Made by a program: the position numbers and the translations under genes. Positions 40,894 to 50,864 of a DNA stretch of 59,589 nt are shown piece by piece. The stretch covers positions 1 through 59,589 of the forward strand of contig JAFZMO010000021.1 of the NCBI GenBank assembly GCA_017551165.1. The letters are read 5' to 3'. The stretch's first letter is position 1; every line of letters starts with the position of its first letter. Source of the DNA: Lachnospiraceae bacterium (lineage in GTDB: Bacteria > Bacillota > Clostridia > Lachnospirales > Lachnospiraceae). The notes beneath the pieces are model-generated. The model did not search any database and had not been told where the DNA came from. It saw only the letters and a program-made list of their open reading frames with translations.

Positions 40894-42411
40894 ATGACTG
40901 AGGAAGAATTCAGCATTTTGAACCTGCACGGGCAATCGTATGATCCCGAGGGGACGGAGGCCTTCTACCTGGACCTCAACCTCCTGCAGATCATCGAGCG
41001 GGCGATCGCCAACTGGGGCGTCGGCGTGAAGAAGTACTACATGTATTTGCCGGAGAGCGCCGAGGAGACAGCGTACCGCCGCGCCGTGTACGGGGATGTC
41101 AAGAAGGACGCGGTGTACGAGGCGCTGGTTGCGTACACGAAGCAGCTGGCCGGGGTGGCGGAGCTGCGACGCGAGAAGGAGGCGACCACCAGCCCGATGC
41201 GGCGGACGATCTGGCGGATCCGCGAGACGGAGGCGTACTGCAACGCCTATGAGACGCTGGCGCGGGCGCTGGAGCAGGCGGACCTTGCCTCGGACGGCAT
41301 GATTCGGTTCCGCGGGATTCTTCAGAGCATCCTTGCGGACGAAGAGTACCTTGCGATGCGGGAACAGACGAGCCGGCTACTCGGGGAGATCCGGGCGCTC
41401 CGGTTTGTCGTCACATACGATCGGGAGCGGATGAGCGTGGAGCTTCGGGAGCTTCCGGAGCGCGGCGCCTACGACGAGTGGCTCGACAGCGTGAGCGGCG
41501 TCACCGCCGGCGCGTCGTCGCTGCTACAGAATCCGTTCAAGGCGGACCCCGGAGTCACCGAGATGGAGCAGGCGTGCGTCAACATCCTGATGAAGAAAAA
41601 GCCGGAGTTCTTCCGCGAGTTAAAGGCCATGGCGGAAAATGAGACCGACTGCCGCAGGCAGGAACTGACTCGCTTTGAGCAGGAGATCCTGTTCTACCTC
41701 TCCTTCGCAACATTGCAGCGCGACATGGAGAAGGCGGGCTTTGCGTTTGCGACGCCGGACACCGATGAGAATAAGCGCATGGAGGCGACGGGACTGTATG
41801 ACCTGGCGCTCGCGCTTGCGTCGCGCACGAGCGGAAAGACCGTGATCCCGAACGATTTCTACTACGGCGAGGGTGATCGCTTCTTCGTGCTCACGGGACC
41901 GAACCAGGGCGGAAAGACGACATTTGCCAGAAGCCTCGGGCAGCTGGTGTATTTTTCGATGATGGGCCTCGACGTGCCCGCGAAGGCGGCGTGTGTGCAC
42001 TTCTTCCCGAGCATTCAGACTCATTTTTCGGTGGAGGAGAGTATCGAGACGGGGCGCGGCAAGCTGATGGAGGAGCTGGTGCGGCTCGCTCCGATGATGG
42101 GGACACACCGACAGGGCAGCTTTGTTGTCATCAACGAGCTGTTCACGACCGCAGCAAACTACGATGCGCAGATCATGGGCAAGCGCGTGCTGGATCATTT
42201 TGTGGGGCTTGGGTGCATGGGCATCTACGTCACGCACATCAAGGAGCTGGCCGATGAACGCAAGGGCGTTGTGAGCCTGCGTGCGATGCTGAACGACCGT
42301 GGCATCCAGACGTTTGAGATCCGCCGTGGCGAGGCGGAGGACACGGCCTGCGCGATCAACCAGGTGAACAAATACCGGCTGACATATGAACAGCTGAAGG
42401 AGCGCTTATGA
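40894..42411 (+). CDS. MutS-like ATPase, first of a tandem pair
   Basis: A 505-residue protein ending in a MutS-type ABC ATPase: Walker A GPNQGGKTTFA (~335-345), then SVEESIETGRGKLMEEL and FVVINELFTTAA (Walker B). The upstream helical region resembles MutS lever/core segments, but there is no mismatch-binding domain I. The ATG at 40894 follows GGAGAAG; an earlier ATG at 40873 lacks a ribosome site. The stop overlaps the next gene (ATGA), so the two MutS-like proteins are made together, probably as a heterodimer. Function unknown; DNA structure recognition is likely. Confidence 0.88.
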   Translation: MTEEEFSILNLHGQSYDPEGTEAFYLDLNLLQIIERAIANWGVGVKKYYMYLPESAEETAYRRAVYGDVKKDAVYEALVAYTKQLAGVAELRREKEATTSPMRRTIWRIRETEAYCNAYETLARALEQADLASDGMIRFRGILQSILADEEYLAMREQTSRLLGEIRALRFVVTYDRERMSVELRELPERGAYDEWLDSVSGVTAGASSLLQNPFKADPGVTEMEQACVNILMKKKPEFFRELKAMAENETDCRRQELTRFEQEILFYLSFATLQRDMEKAGFAFATPDTDENKRMEATGLYDLALALASRTSGKTVIPNDFYYGEGDRFFVLTGPNQGGKTTFARSLGQLVYFSMMGLDVPAKAACVHFFPSIQTHFSVEESIETGRGKLMEELVRLAPMMGTHRQGSFVVINELFTTAANYDAQIMGKRVLDHFVGLGCMGIYVTHIKELADERKGVVSLRAMLNDRGIQTFEIRRGEAEDTACAINQVNKYRLTYEQLKERL

Positions 42412-44027
42412 AGGTTTGTCTGTTATATGAAGACCGGGAGCGCGCGGGGCAGGGCACGTACTACGACCCCGCGAGCATCATCCAGGATCTGGGCCTGAAG
42501 GCACTGTTCTCGGCGGCCTCGAAGGAGCTTGTCTACGAGGACGGCAAGGTGATGAAGGTCGACAACATGGATCCCTTCCTCGCGGAGACGATGCAGAAGG
42601 TCATGATGACGCCGCTGTCGACCGCGGAGGAGATCACGTTCCGCCAGGAGATCGTGGCGGACAGCGTAAAGAACGAACAACTGATCCGCGGCCTGTACGA
42701 GATCGGCGACCGCGTGCTGCGGCGCTGGGATGAGCTCGGCAGAGGCTTTCGCGAGAAGATGCGGCAGGGAAACCCCGTCATGCGACTGACGTCGGAGATC
42801 CGCGTGCTGCATCTGTTCACCGACGCGCTTGCGGAGATCCGCGGGCTCTGGGAGGAACCCCGCGAGATCCAGTCGCGCGGGCTCACGGCCTTCCGGGACG
42901 AGTTCCTGGCGGCATTTCCGAAGGAGCGGGAGGACAACGTTCGGCGGATCCTCGCCGACATCTCCTTCTACACCGAGGGCCTTGACCAGAAGGACGAGGG
43001 GCGCGACCAGGTGATCCGCCCGAGGATCGTGTTCGAGAGCGGGCTTGAGGACGGACTGAAGTTCAGCTCGCTGAAGCTCGAGGAGGTCTCCTCGCAGAGC
43101 ACGAAATTCTATCGCCGCGGCAGCACGATGGACAAGATCCAGAAGTTCAAAAATTCGAGGATCCCGGACTCGTTTTCCACGGTGGAGGAGGACCACATCA
43201 ACGAGCAGACGAGGCAGCTGGAGTTTGAGGTCGTCAACTACCTGATGCGCCGTGTGAAGCCGCTGACGGAGGAGTTCCAGACATTTTTCGACCAGTTGAA
43301 ATATCAGATGGGGTTCTACCTCGGCGCGATCCGGCTGACGCAGCACATGAAGCGCTTCGCGATCCGGTGGTGCTTCCCGCAGGTCTGCGACCGCAAGGAT
43401 CTCGAGTTTGAGAACCTGAAGGAGGTCGTGATGGGCCTCGAGCAGCGCGTGAACGTGATCGGCAATTCGTGCTCGCTGCTGCAGAAGGACCTGCTGATCG
43501 TGACGGGCGCCAACCAGGGCGGCAAATCGACGTTTTTGCGCAGCATAGGCATCGCGCAGGTGATGATGCAGTGCGGTCTGCCGGTGGCGGCGTTGTCGTA
43601 CCGAAGCGGTATCTTCCCGAGGATCTTCGTGCATTTTACGAGGCGCGAGGACAGCGCGATGAACAGCGGCCGTCTGGACGAGGAGCTGAAGCGCATGAAC
43701 GGGATCGTGGAGCAGGTCGGCGAGGGCTCACTGATCCTGTTGAACGAGTCGTTTGCGACGACCACGGAGAAGGAGGGCTCGGTGATCGCGTACGACATCA
43801 TCCGCGCACTGCATGAGGCGGGCGTGCGGATATTGACGGTCACGCACCTTCTGTCGTTTGCAAAGCGCATCTACGAGGAGACGAAGGACCATCCCGAGTC
43901 CGGCGTGGAGTTTCTGTCCGCCGAGAGACGGGAGAACGGAACGCGCACGTACCGCATGATCCGCCATGAGCCGGAGCTCACGAGCTTCGGACTGGACCTC
44001 TACGACGCGGTTGTGGGACAGGCATAG
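42408..44027 (+). CDS. MutS-like ATPase, second of a tandem pair
   Basis: A 539-residue partner of the preceding protein. Walker A is GANQGGKSTFLRS (~367-379), the MutS segment TRREDSAMNSGRLDEEL follows, then LILLNESFATTT (Walker B) and a terminal LTVTHLLSF. It also lacks the MutS mismatch-reading domain and any nuclease or Smr domain. The two pair members differ in length and sequence, so this looks like an old duplication with division of labour. Confidence 0.88.
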   Translation: MKVCLLYEDRERAGQGTYYDPASIIQDLGLKALFSAASKELVYEDGKVMKVDNMDPFLAETMQKVMMTPLSTAEEITFRQEIVADSVKNEQLIRGLYEIGDRVLRRWDELGRGFREKMRQGNPVMRLTSEIRVLHLFTDALAEIRGLWEEPREIQSRGLTAFRDEFLAAFPKEREDNVRRILADISFYTEGLDQKDEGRDQVIRPRIVFESGLEDGLKFSSLKLEEVSSQSTKFYRRGSTMDKIQKFKNSRIPDSFSTVEEDHINEQTRQLEFEVVNYLMRRVKPLTEEFQTFFDQLKYQMGFYLGAIRLTQHMKRFAIRWCFPQVCDRKDLEFENLKEVVMGLEQRVNVIGNSCSLLQKDLLIVTGANQGGKSTFLRSIGIAQVMMQCGLPVAALSYRSGIFPRIFVHFTRREDSAMNSGRLDEELKRMNGIVEQVGEGSLILLNESFATTTEKEGSVIAYDIIRALHEAGVRILTVTHLLSFAKRIYEETKDHPESGVEFLSAERRENGTRTYRMIRHEPELTSFGLDLYDAVVGQA

Positions 44028-44058
44028 TTCGGAAAATGAGTTGAGAGGAGTCACGGGT

Positions 44059-45282
44059 TTGAGTAACACGACACTGCTTGCGCTCGGAGCGCTCGGCAAG
44101 AGTATTTTGTGGGAGTATCTGATCGTGGTGATCGCCGTCGCAGCGATCTATCTTGTGATGCCGATCTTGTTCCGCCTCTTTCCGCCGAGGAGCCAGGGGA
44201 TCGACGGCATCGGGGATGCCTTCGCGGTTGCCATCCTCGGAAGGATCGTCATGATCATCCTGGCGTTCTTCCTTCTTTTGATCAACCCGATCCGGGTGCT
44301 CGTGAAGCGTTGGAGCGAGATCACGGCGGTCTCCTCCGTGCCGGGGAGGATCGGATACATCGTGCTGATCCTGTTGCCCGTGTTGATCGCGCTGTTTTTC
44401 ATTTTCCAGATACAGATCTCGAACTGGAGTTTCCGCCGCAAATACGAGACCGGCAAGGGCGGTTACAGTAAGGACCCGTCGGAGCTTCGCCCGGTTTCCG
44501 AGTTTTACGCGGAACTTGCGAAGAGAGGACTCACCCCGACCGATGAGGACCGCGAGTTGCAGTGCCGGCTGAACCGGCCGTACGGCCACAGGTTGACGAG
44601 CGGCAGCCTCAGGTATTATTATTACCCCGAGGCCGAGTTCATGGCCTTTGAGAAGGATGAGTTCAGCGACTCGGCGACGTACAACGAGTTTATCCCCGCC
44701 GACAGCGAGAAGCGGGCGCCCGTGTACATCTATAACGCGATCCTGACGAAGCCGTCGAAGGACGAGGACCTTCGGTATGCGCCGGTAGCGCGCTACGACG
44801 ATCACACCGCCATCGGGCCCGGGCGGTATCCGTATTCCGATGATTTCTATGTGGAGATCAAGATCCTGTTTGTGGACGGTGCGATCTACGCGCCGGTCGG
44901 CTGCAGCGCCTGCCGGACCGTCCAGTGGTATGAGCCGTTCGGCGAGAAGATGCGGGGAAACCGCCCGTACCGTGTTCTGCTCTCCGAAAGCGACAAGATC
45001 GTCACATATTTTAAGGGCAAATTCTATCCCGACGCCGGGATCAACGATAACGGCTCCCGTTTTGAAATGTCGCCGAACACCGCCCCCGGATTTCTCTGCG
45101 ACAAATACCCCGTCGTCAACGTGGGCAGGCTGGACCGCGACGCGATCAACCGTTTCGCGAAGGAGCTTCAGGACGGCGTCCTGAAGGACGTGATCGAGGA
45201 GCACTACCGGAAGCAGGAGGAGAAGGCGCGGAAGGCGGAAGAGGAGGAACAGAAGCCGGAAGCGAAGGAGGAAGAGGAATGA
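44059..45282 (+). CDS. Multi-pass membrane protein with large soluble domain
   Basis: A 407-residue protein with three N-terminal membrane segments (about 15-36, 55-76, 95-117), then a ~250-residue soluble region with a possible CSAC pair and a strongly charged Lys/Glu C-terminus. The start is TTG 44059, preceded by GAGAGGAG at good spacing; no in-frame ATG is suitable. The stop overlaps the next start (ATGA). No family recognised. Confidence 0.75.
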   Translation: MSNTTLLALGALGKSILWEYLIVVIAVAAIYLVMPILFRLFPPRSQGIDGIGDAFAVAILGRIVMIILAFFLLLINPIRVLVKRWSEITAVSSVPGRIGYIVLILLPVLIALFFIFQIQISNWSFRRKYETGKGGYSKDPSELRPVSEFYAELAKRGLTPTDEDRELQCRLNRPYGHRLTSGSLRYYYYPEAEFMAFEKDEFSDSATYNEFIPADSEKRAPVYIYNAILTKPSKDEDLRYAPVARYDDHTAIGPGRYPYSDDFYVEIKILFVDGAIYAPVGCSACRTVQWYEPFGEKMRGNRPYRVLLSESDKIVTYFKGKFYPDAGINDNGSRFEMSPNTAPGFLCDKYPVVNVGRLDRDAINRFAKELQDGVLKDVIEEHYRKQEEKARKAEEEEQKPEAKEEEE

Positions 45283-45503
45283 GAAAATTTACACTGATCG
45301 CGGGCATCGTGCTCTGCGCCCTGGGCGCGCTCAGCCTGTGCCTGAGCTGGCTCTCCGATTTTATGGCGGGTGGCACGAAGGACGCCTCCAATGAGTTTTA
45401 CCACAAGATGGCCGTGCGCATCACGGCGTTTCTGTGGAGCGGGATCGGGCTGCTTGCGGCCGGAGTGATCCTGCTTGTGATCCATTTTCTGATAAAAAAA
45501 TAA
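45279..45503 (+). CDS. Small two-TM membrane protein
   Basis: A 74-residue protein with two membrane segments (about 5-28 and 48-71) linked by a short hydrophilic loop. Its ATG overlaps the stop of the larger membrane protein upstream, so both are co-translated and may form a complex. No known family. Confidence 0.72.
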   Translation: MRKFTLIAGIVLCALGALSLCLSWLSDFMAGGTKDASNEFYHKMAVRITAFLWSGIGLLAAGVILLVIHFLIKK

Positions 45504-45525
45504 ACATACTTAGGAGATACGGAAA

Positions 45526-46023
45526 ATGCTTCGTTTGCGACCGTACAAAAGCTGTGATGCGGAGGTGATCGCGGAGTGGGTCCGCGATAAGGATGTGTTC
45601 CTGAAGTGGGGCGGCAGTCTGTTCGGTGAGTTCCCGATCACGGCGCAGATCATTGACGACAAATACATGAAAAACAACGGCGGCTGCACGGAGCCGGACA
45701 ACTTCTATCCCTGGGTTGCGATCGATGAGGACAACCGCGTAGTCGGGCATTTCATCATGCGCTACCTCCACGGGGACACGAAGATCCTGCGCTTCGGGTG
45801 GGTTGTTTTGGACAACACGATCCGCGGTCGCGGCTACGGCACGGAGATGCTCCGGCTCGGGCTGCGCTATGCGTTTGAGATCCTCGGCGTCGACAAGGTA
45901 ACGCTCGGCGTGTTCGAGGGCAATGACATTGCACACCACTGCTACCGGAAGGCCGGCTTCGTCGACCGCGAGGTGGTCGAGAAGGAGCCGTGGAATGTCA
46001 TTGAGATGGAGATCACGAGGTAA
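45526..46023 (+). CDS. GNAT-family N-acetyltransferase (RimJ/RimL-like)
   Basis: A 165-residue acetyltransferase with an acetyl-CoA loop in VVLDNTIRGRGYGTEMLRLG and the typical VTLGVFEGNDIAHHCYRKAGF tail of RimJ/RimL-type enzymes. The start ATG at 45526 follows TAGGAGATAC, and the GGAAAATG octamer spans it. Substrate unknown (protein N-terminus or small molecule). Confidence 0.9.
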   Translation: MLRLRPYKSCDAEVIAEWVRDKDVFLKWGGSLFGEFPITAQIIDDKYMKNNGGCTEPDNFYPWVAIDEDNRVVGHFIMRYLHGDTKILRFGWVVLDNTIRGRGYGTEMLRLGLRYAFEILGVDKVTLGVFEGNDIAHHCYRKAGFVDREVVEKEPWNVIEMEITR

Positions 46024-46055
46024 ACGGTGGTGACAGGGGGAAGGAATTACAGCCA

Positions 46056-47366
46056 ATGAGAAGAAACAAAAAGATCAAGTGGATCATCCTGGGCATCTGC
46101 GCAGTCGCGCTGGTAGGCTGGGGTGCACTCATGGTAGCGATATTCGGCGGAGATCCGAAGAAACCGGCCAAGCCGACGGGCACTCCGACGCCGACGGAGT
46201 TTATCAAGACACCGGGCACCGTGGTTGTGTGGTGCATGACGGATGAGTACGAGCGCGACGCCGACGGGGTGAGATATCATCTCAGATCGTTCGAGTACGA
46301 TGACCGGGGAAGATGTGTCAAGGAGATCGTTTATCAAGGCACTGTTGCAGAGACCGAAGAGGAGCTCAAGAAAGTGAAGACCTGTACGTATGATGAGGAG
46401 ACTCACTATGCGACATGGCGGGAGAGTTACATGGGGTCTGCGGCATCCGGGGTGTCAGAGACAAGCTATGACAGTGCCGGAACCATGCGCGTAAGCACCG
46501 ACTATAGCCTGGAATTCGACGGGACATCGATCAAAAGGTTTGAAAATACGTACGATGAGTGCGGAAGGCTCCAGGGTGGACGAGAATTTAACAGAGAAAC
46601 CGGCGAGCCGGAATACGAGTATGTGATCAAGCGGGATATCAACGGGGAGATACTGTCGGAGAAATCACGCAGAGCGCAAAGTGACAAATGGGAGATGACG
46701 ATGTCCAGTCAGACCGATGAGCTCGGCAGGGCGATCGAGGTCTATGATGTCAATGAGATATCCCACTGGCTGAATACGGAAAATCAGTATCCCGAGGATG
46801 GTACGAGAACGAGCGTGAAGTATAGGGACGGCAGCAACGAAGAACGGTATATCGGGGAAATTAGCGTGTATGACCGGCTGGGGCGCCGGACGGAATCCCT
46901 CACGCTGTCGGAGAATGGTCAGGAAGAAATGAGAATAACATCAGAGTACCTTGAAACCCCGGAGGGAACAACCGAATTAAGGTCGCGTTACATAGAAAAA
47001 GATCTCAATCAAACGGTCGAGATCAGACGGAACCGGGATGGGAAGGTAACTTATCTGGAAGAGTGCAGATTCGATGAGACATGTGATGGACGTAACTGGC
47101 TGCTCGAAGTATTCTATGATGAGAACGGTCGCGTCACACGCGTTGTGAATGAGGGGTTATATCAACTCGATTATGCGTACGATGAGCACGGGAACTGTAT
47201 TATGATCACGGAGACAATGACCGGAGGTGATGTGTATTATCTGGAGTACGAGTACACCCCGGTGGAGATCAGTGAGGAGCAGGCAGAGGAAAACAAACTG
47301 TTTTATCAGCCGGAGCAGATCGAAGATCCGGCAAAGAACATGCTTCTGATGCTCGGATTGCAGTGA
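46056..47366 (+). CDS. YD-repeat secreted/anchored protein, paralog 1
   Basis: A 436-residue protein with a basic N-terminus and signal anchor (~8-30), a Thr/Pro linker and then YD-type repeats: YDDRGRCVKE, YDECGRLQGG, DELGRAIEVYD, YDRLGRRTES, YDENGRVTRVV, YDEHGNCIMI. YD repeats are found in RHS/teneurin-like surface proteins, but here there is no toxin tip. It is the first of three tandem paralogs, and even the GGTGACAGGGGG leader before the start is repeated before each. Likely exposed outside the membrane. Confidence 0.85.
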   Translation: MRRNKKIKWIILGICAVALVGWGALMVAIFGGDPKKPAKPTGTPTPTEFIKTPGTVVVWCMTDEYERDADGVRYHLRSFEYDDRGRCVKEIVYQGTVAETEEELKKVKTCTYDEETHYATWRESYMGSAASGVSETSYDSAGTMRVSTDYSLEFDGTSIKRFENTYDECGRLQGGREFNRETGEPEYEYVIKRDINGEILSEKSRRAQSDKWEMTMSSQTDELGRAIEVYDVNEISHWLNTENQYPEDGTRTSVKYRDGSNEERYIGEISVYDRLGRRTESLTLSENGQEEMRITSEYLETPEGTTELRSRYIEKDLNQTVEIRRNRDGKVTYLEECRFDETCDGRNWLLEVFYDENGRVTRVVNEGLYQLDYAYDEHGNCIMITETMTGGDVYYLEYEYTPVEISEEQAEENKLFYQPEQIEDPAKNMLLMLGLQ

Positions 47367-47400
47367 AAGCCAATGGTGACCGGGGAGAAGTAATTACAGG

Positions 47401-48711
47401 ATGAGAAAAAACAAAAAGAGCAAGCGGATCATTTTAAGCATCTGCGCGGTAGCGCTGGTAGGCTGGGTTGCACTCGTGGTAACGATATTCGGCGGAGACC
47501 CGAAGAAGCCGGAGGGCACTCCGACACCGACGGGGTTTATAAAGACACCGGGCACCGTGGTCGTGTGGTGCATGACGGAAAAGTACGAGCGCAATCCCGA
47601 CGGGGTGAGATCTCTTGTCGGATCGTTCGAGTACGATGACCGGGGAAGATGCGTCAAGGAGGAAAGACATTACGGCCCCGCTACTGAGACCTCGGAGATT
47701 TTTTGGAAGGGGAAGACATATACGTATGATGAGGAAAATCACTATGTGATACGTCGGGAGACTTACATGGGGTCCGGCGTATCCGGGGTTTCAGATACAA
47801 GCTATGACAGTGCCGGAATCGTACGCGCAAGTATCGATTACGATCTGCCATACAACGGAACACTGACCAAAAGGTTTGAAAATACATACGACGAGAACGG
47901 AAGACTTCTGGGCGGACGCGGGTTTGACAGAAAGACCGGAGAGCCGGATTCCGAGTATGTGATCACGCGGGATATCAACGGGGAGATACTATCGGAGAAA
48001 TCATTCAGTGCACAAAGCGGAAAATGGGAGATGACTATGTCCAGTGAGACCGACGAGCTCGGCAGAGCGATCAAGGTCTATGATGTCTATGAAAGCATAG
48101 GTGAACCGAACCGGCTGAGTATGGAAATTCAGTATCATGAGGATGGTTCGAGAACGAGCTTGACGTATTGGGACAGTAGCAGCGGAGGACAGTTTGTCGG
48201 GACTGTTTATGAGTATGACCGGCTGGGTCGTCGGACGGAATACCGCAATTTGTCAGAGGAAGGAAGAGAAATATCAAGACGAACAACGGAGTATCTTGAA
48301 ACTCCGGACGGCACAACCGAAAAAAAGTCACGGTACGGAAACGGAGTTCTCGAGCTAACGGTCGAGATCAGACGGAACCGGAATGGAAAGATAATATATT
48401 TGGAAGAGTGCAGATACGGCGAGTATAACAACGGGCGGACCCGGCTGATCGAAACGTTCTACGATGAGGACGGTCGCGTCACGCGGGTTGTGTGTGAGGG
48501 AGTATATGAACTTGAGTACGCGTATGACGAGTATGGAAACTGCGTCATGATCACGGAGACAAAGTATAACGGGCAGGTATATTATACGGAGTATGTATAC
48601 ACCCCGGTGGAGATCAGTCCGGAGCAGGCGGAGGAAAACAAACTGTTTTACCTGCCGGAGCTGATCGAAGATAAAGCAGAGAGTTTGTTGCGGTCGATCG
48701 CGACGTGGTGA
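47401..48711 (+). CDS. YD-repeat secreted/anchored protein, paralog 2
   Basis: A 436-residue close paralog of the gene before it: same N-terminal anchor, same order of YD repeats and the same C-terminal motif TPVEISPEQAEENKLFY. It lies 34 bp after paralog 1 with a similar ribosome-site leader. Differences are concentrated in the middle repeats, where the copies vary in the stretch after SYDSAG. This indicates recent tandem duplication followed by divergence. Confidence 0.85.
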   Translation: MRKNKKSKRIILSICAVALVGWVALVVTIFGGDPKKPEGTPTPTGFIKTPGTVVVWCMTEKYERNPDGVRSLVGSFEYDDRGRCVKEERHYGPATETSEIFWKGKTYTYDEENHYVIRRETYMGSGVSGVSDTSYDSAGIVRASIDYDLPYNGTLTKRFENTYDENGRLLGGRGFDRKTGEPDSEYVITRDINGEILSEKSFSAQSGKWEMTMSSETDELGRAIKVYDVYESIGEPNRLSMEIQYHEDGSRTSLTYWDSSSGGQFVGTVYEYDRLGRRTEYRNLSEEGREISRRTTEYLETPDGTTEKKSRYGNGVLELTVEIRRNRNGKIIYLEECRYGEYNNGRTRLIETFYDEDGRVTRVVCEGVYELEYAYDEYGNCVMITETKYNGQVYYTEYVYTPVEISPEQAEENKLFYLPELIEDKAESLLRSIATW

Positions 48712-48747
48712 GGATGAAAGGTTGCATGTGGTGACAGGGGGGATAAG

Positions 48748-50049
48748 ATGGAAAAAAGCAAAAAGGTCAAGTGGATCATTCTGAGTATCTGCGCGGTAGC
48801 GCTGGTTGTCTTGGGAGTACTCATGGTGAAGAAGTTCGGCGGAGAAGAGAAGAAGCCGGCTAAGACAAACAATAATACTTCGACACCGACGGCGGAGGTG
48901 TCGCCGGAGGCAAAAGATACCGTGACGGTGTGGTGTCTTACGGATGTGTACGGGCATGACAGCGATGGAGAAGTGCGACACACCAAAACGTACGAGTATG
49001 ATGATCAGGGAAGGTGCATAAGCGAGATCAATTACCTGAAATGGAACGAAGTGACCGGAGAGGAGTACAGTTCGACTTCGGAATACACGACATACACGTA
49101 CGATGAGCAGAATCATTTTACGATACAGCATAATTCTGTCCCTGAGGTTTCCGAGTACAGCTACGATGTTGACGGAACGTTGCGTTCGGTCGTCACCTAT
49201 CAGCCAAAGCAGGATGGGACATTGGCTAAGTCGTGGAGGGTTGAATATGATAAGAACAGCTGGATAGCCTCAGAAGCATACGATCTCGAGACGGGCGAAA
49301 GGGTGGATGCGGATTTGATCTCGCGGGACGTCAACGGGAATGTGATCTCGGAGAAGACATACAAGGCGGGGGAATCGGAATGGCAAGTATTGTCAAAAAG
49401 CGAATGCGATGAGCTTGGCAGAGTAACGACCGCATACAAGGTCGTTAATGGACAGGATCAACTGTATATGGAGAACAAGTATCGTGAAGATGGTTCATGG
49501 ACTGCTCTGTCGTATGATTTGGAGGGCGATGAACTGCAAGTAGATGGCAGCAAAGAGTACGATCCGTCCGGTCGCGAACTTGAGCATTTAGAGATAATGC
49601 CTGACGGCAGTGTTCGAATGAGAGATACAACGGAGTATCTGGACACTTCAGAGGGAACTGTCACAAAAAGGGTGAGAACTTATTACGGAGAACTCTCGAG
49701 GACGCTGGAGACCAGACGAAACCCTGAGGGGAAACTGACCTATGTGGAAGCGCACGAATACGGCGAAGATTATGAATCAATCACACTGTATGAGGTGTTC
49801 TGTGACAAGGAAGGCCGTTTCGAGAGAGTTGTGTATAAGGATGCATTTGAACTGGTCTACTCGTATGATGAACATGGTAATTGCGTTCGGATCACGGGAA
49901 CCGGTGTTGACGGTGAAGTCTGGAGCACAGAGTATGTATACACCCCGGTGGAGATCAGTCCGGAGCAGGCGGAGGAGAACAAATTGTTCTATGATCCGGT
50001 GAGTTTGCCGGATTATGGTGGGGACGTAATGCGGACGATCCGTCGGTGA
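48748..50049 (+). CDS. YD-repeat secreted/anchored protein, paralog 3
   Basis: A 433-residue third tandem copy with the same anchor (KVKWIILSICAVALVVLGVL), YD repeats and C-terminal TPVEISPEQAEENKLFY motif, but more divergent internally than paralogs 1 and 2. The ATG is preceded by GTGACAGGGGGG. It is followed by a DUF2975-XRE module, after which the fourth, more distant paralog lies at 52409. Confidence 0.85.
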   Translation: MEKSKKVKWIILSICAVALVVLGVLMVKKFGGEEKKPAKTNNNTSTPTAEVSPEAKDTVTVWCLTDVYGHDSDGEVRHTKTYEYDDQGRCISEINYLKWNEVTGEEYSSTSEYTTYTYDEQNHFTIQHNSVPEVSEYSYDVDGTLRSVVTYQPKQDGTLAKSWRVEYDKNSWIASEAYDLETGERVDADLISRDVNGNVISEKTYKAGESEWQVLSKSECDELGRVTTAYKVVNGQDQLYMENKYREDGSWTALSYDLEGDELQVDGSKEYDPSGRELEHLEIMPDGSVRMRDTTEYLDTSEGTVTKRVRTYYGELSRTLETRRNPEGKLTYVEAHEYGEDYESITLYEVFCDKEGRFERVVYKDAFELVYSYDEHGNCVRITGTGVDGEVWSTEYVYTPVEISPEQAEENKLFYDPVSLPDYGGDVMRTIRR

Positions 50050-50119
50050 GACCCCTGTCACCGACGTTGTCACTGCAATACAGAAATTAAAAAAATTAAA
50101 GTAATGCTTTAAAAATGTG

Positions 50120-50148
50120 TTGACAAACTTTAAACAGTGTGATATGAT
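50120..50148 (+). promoter_or_regulatory. Promoter of the DUF2975-XRE module
   Basis: Consensus TTGACA (50120-50125), 17 bp, TATGAT (50143-50148). TTTAAA motifs on both sides of the -35 box could be the regulator's binding sites. Confidence 0.75.
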
Positions 50149-50217
50149 CCAGTCATCGGGAAGAGAAATCCAATGCATTGAATCGATCTGAGAATACTAC
50201 TGTTTGGAGGAATTGTT

Positions 50218-50829
50218 ATGGATAAAAAAGCGAAAAAAAGAGTGCGTCTGATGCAGATCAGCGCGATCATTTCCGTGGCTATCATTTTGATTCTGGGGGC
50301 TCGGACGAAGGATTTTGTGAGGGCTGTGCTGTCCGACGGTGACAATTTTGAGGTCCGTCTTGAGGAGGACACCGATGTCACAAATCATCAGCAGGTCTAC
50401 CGTCTGTACAAGAACAACTCGTATATGGGCGATATCGATTACAACCGATACTCCCTGTTGGACAAGATCGGAAGGACCGATATCCGCTATTGCGTGCTCA
50501 TTGAGGAGGCGAAAGCGCTTACTTACTCGGTGCTGCTCGGCGCCATGCTGATCATCGCCATCGTGATCGCGGCTTCATCCATCGACGGAACGCCGTTTAC
50601 GAAGAAAAATGCGAACCGCATTCGCTGGATCGGCGTGCTGCAGTTTGGCCTGGCGATCGTTCCCGGGCTGGTTGGTTTTCTGATGAGCTTCTTCCGCTTT
50701 GAGTACACGAGCTTATCATTTTCCGTTACACAGTTTTACATGTTTGCGATCGGCGTAGCGATCATGATCCTTGCGCAGGTCTTCGATCACGGAGTGCAGC
50801 TGCAGGAAGACGTGGACAGCATTGCTTGA
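50218..50829 (+). CDS. DUF2975 membrane protein
   Basis: A 203-residue membrane protein with four membrane segments and the DUF2975 signatures DGTPFTKKNANRIRWIG and LAQVFDHGVQLQEDVD near the C-terminus. It is followed 35 bp later by a small XRE regulator, the standard arrangement for this family. The pair is likely a membrane sensor/partner with its own regulator. The ATG follows TTTGGAGGAA. Confidence 0.9.
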   Translation: MDKKAKKRVRLMQISAIISVAIILILGARTKDFVRAVLSDGDNFEVRLEEDTDVTNHQQVYRLYKNNSYMGDIDYNRYSLLDKIGRTDIRYCVLIEEAKALTYSVLLGAMLIIAIVIAASSIDGTPFTKKNANRIRWIGVLQFGLAIVPGLVGFLMSFFRFEYTSLSFSVTQFYMFAIGVAIMILAQVFDHGVQLQEDVDSIA

Positions 50830-50864
50830 GTGGGGTATGTTGAACGAAGCAGGAGGAGAAACGA

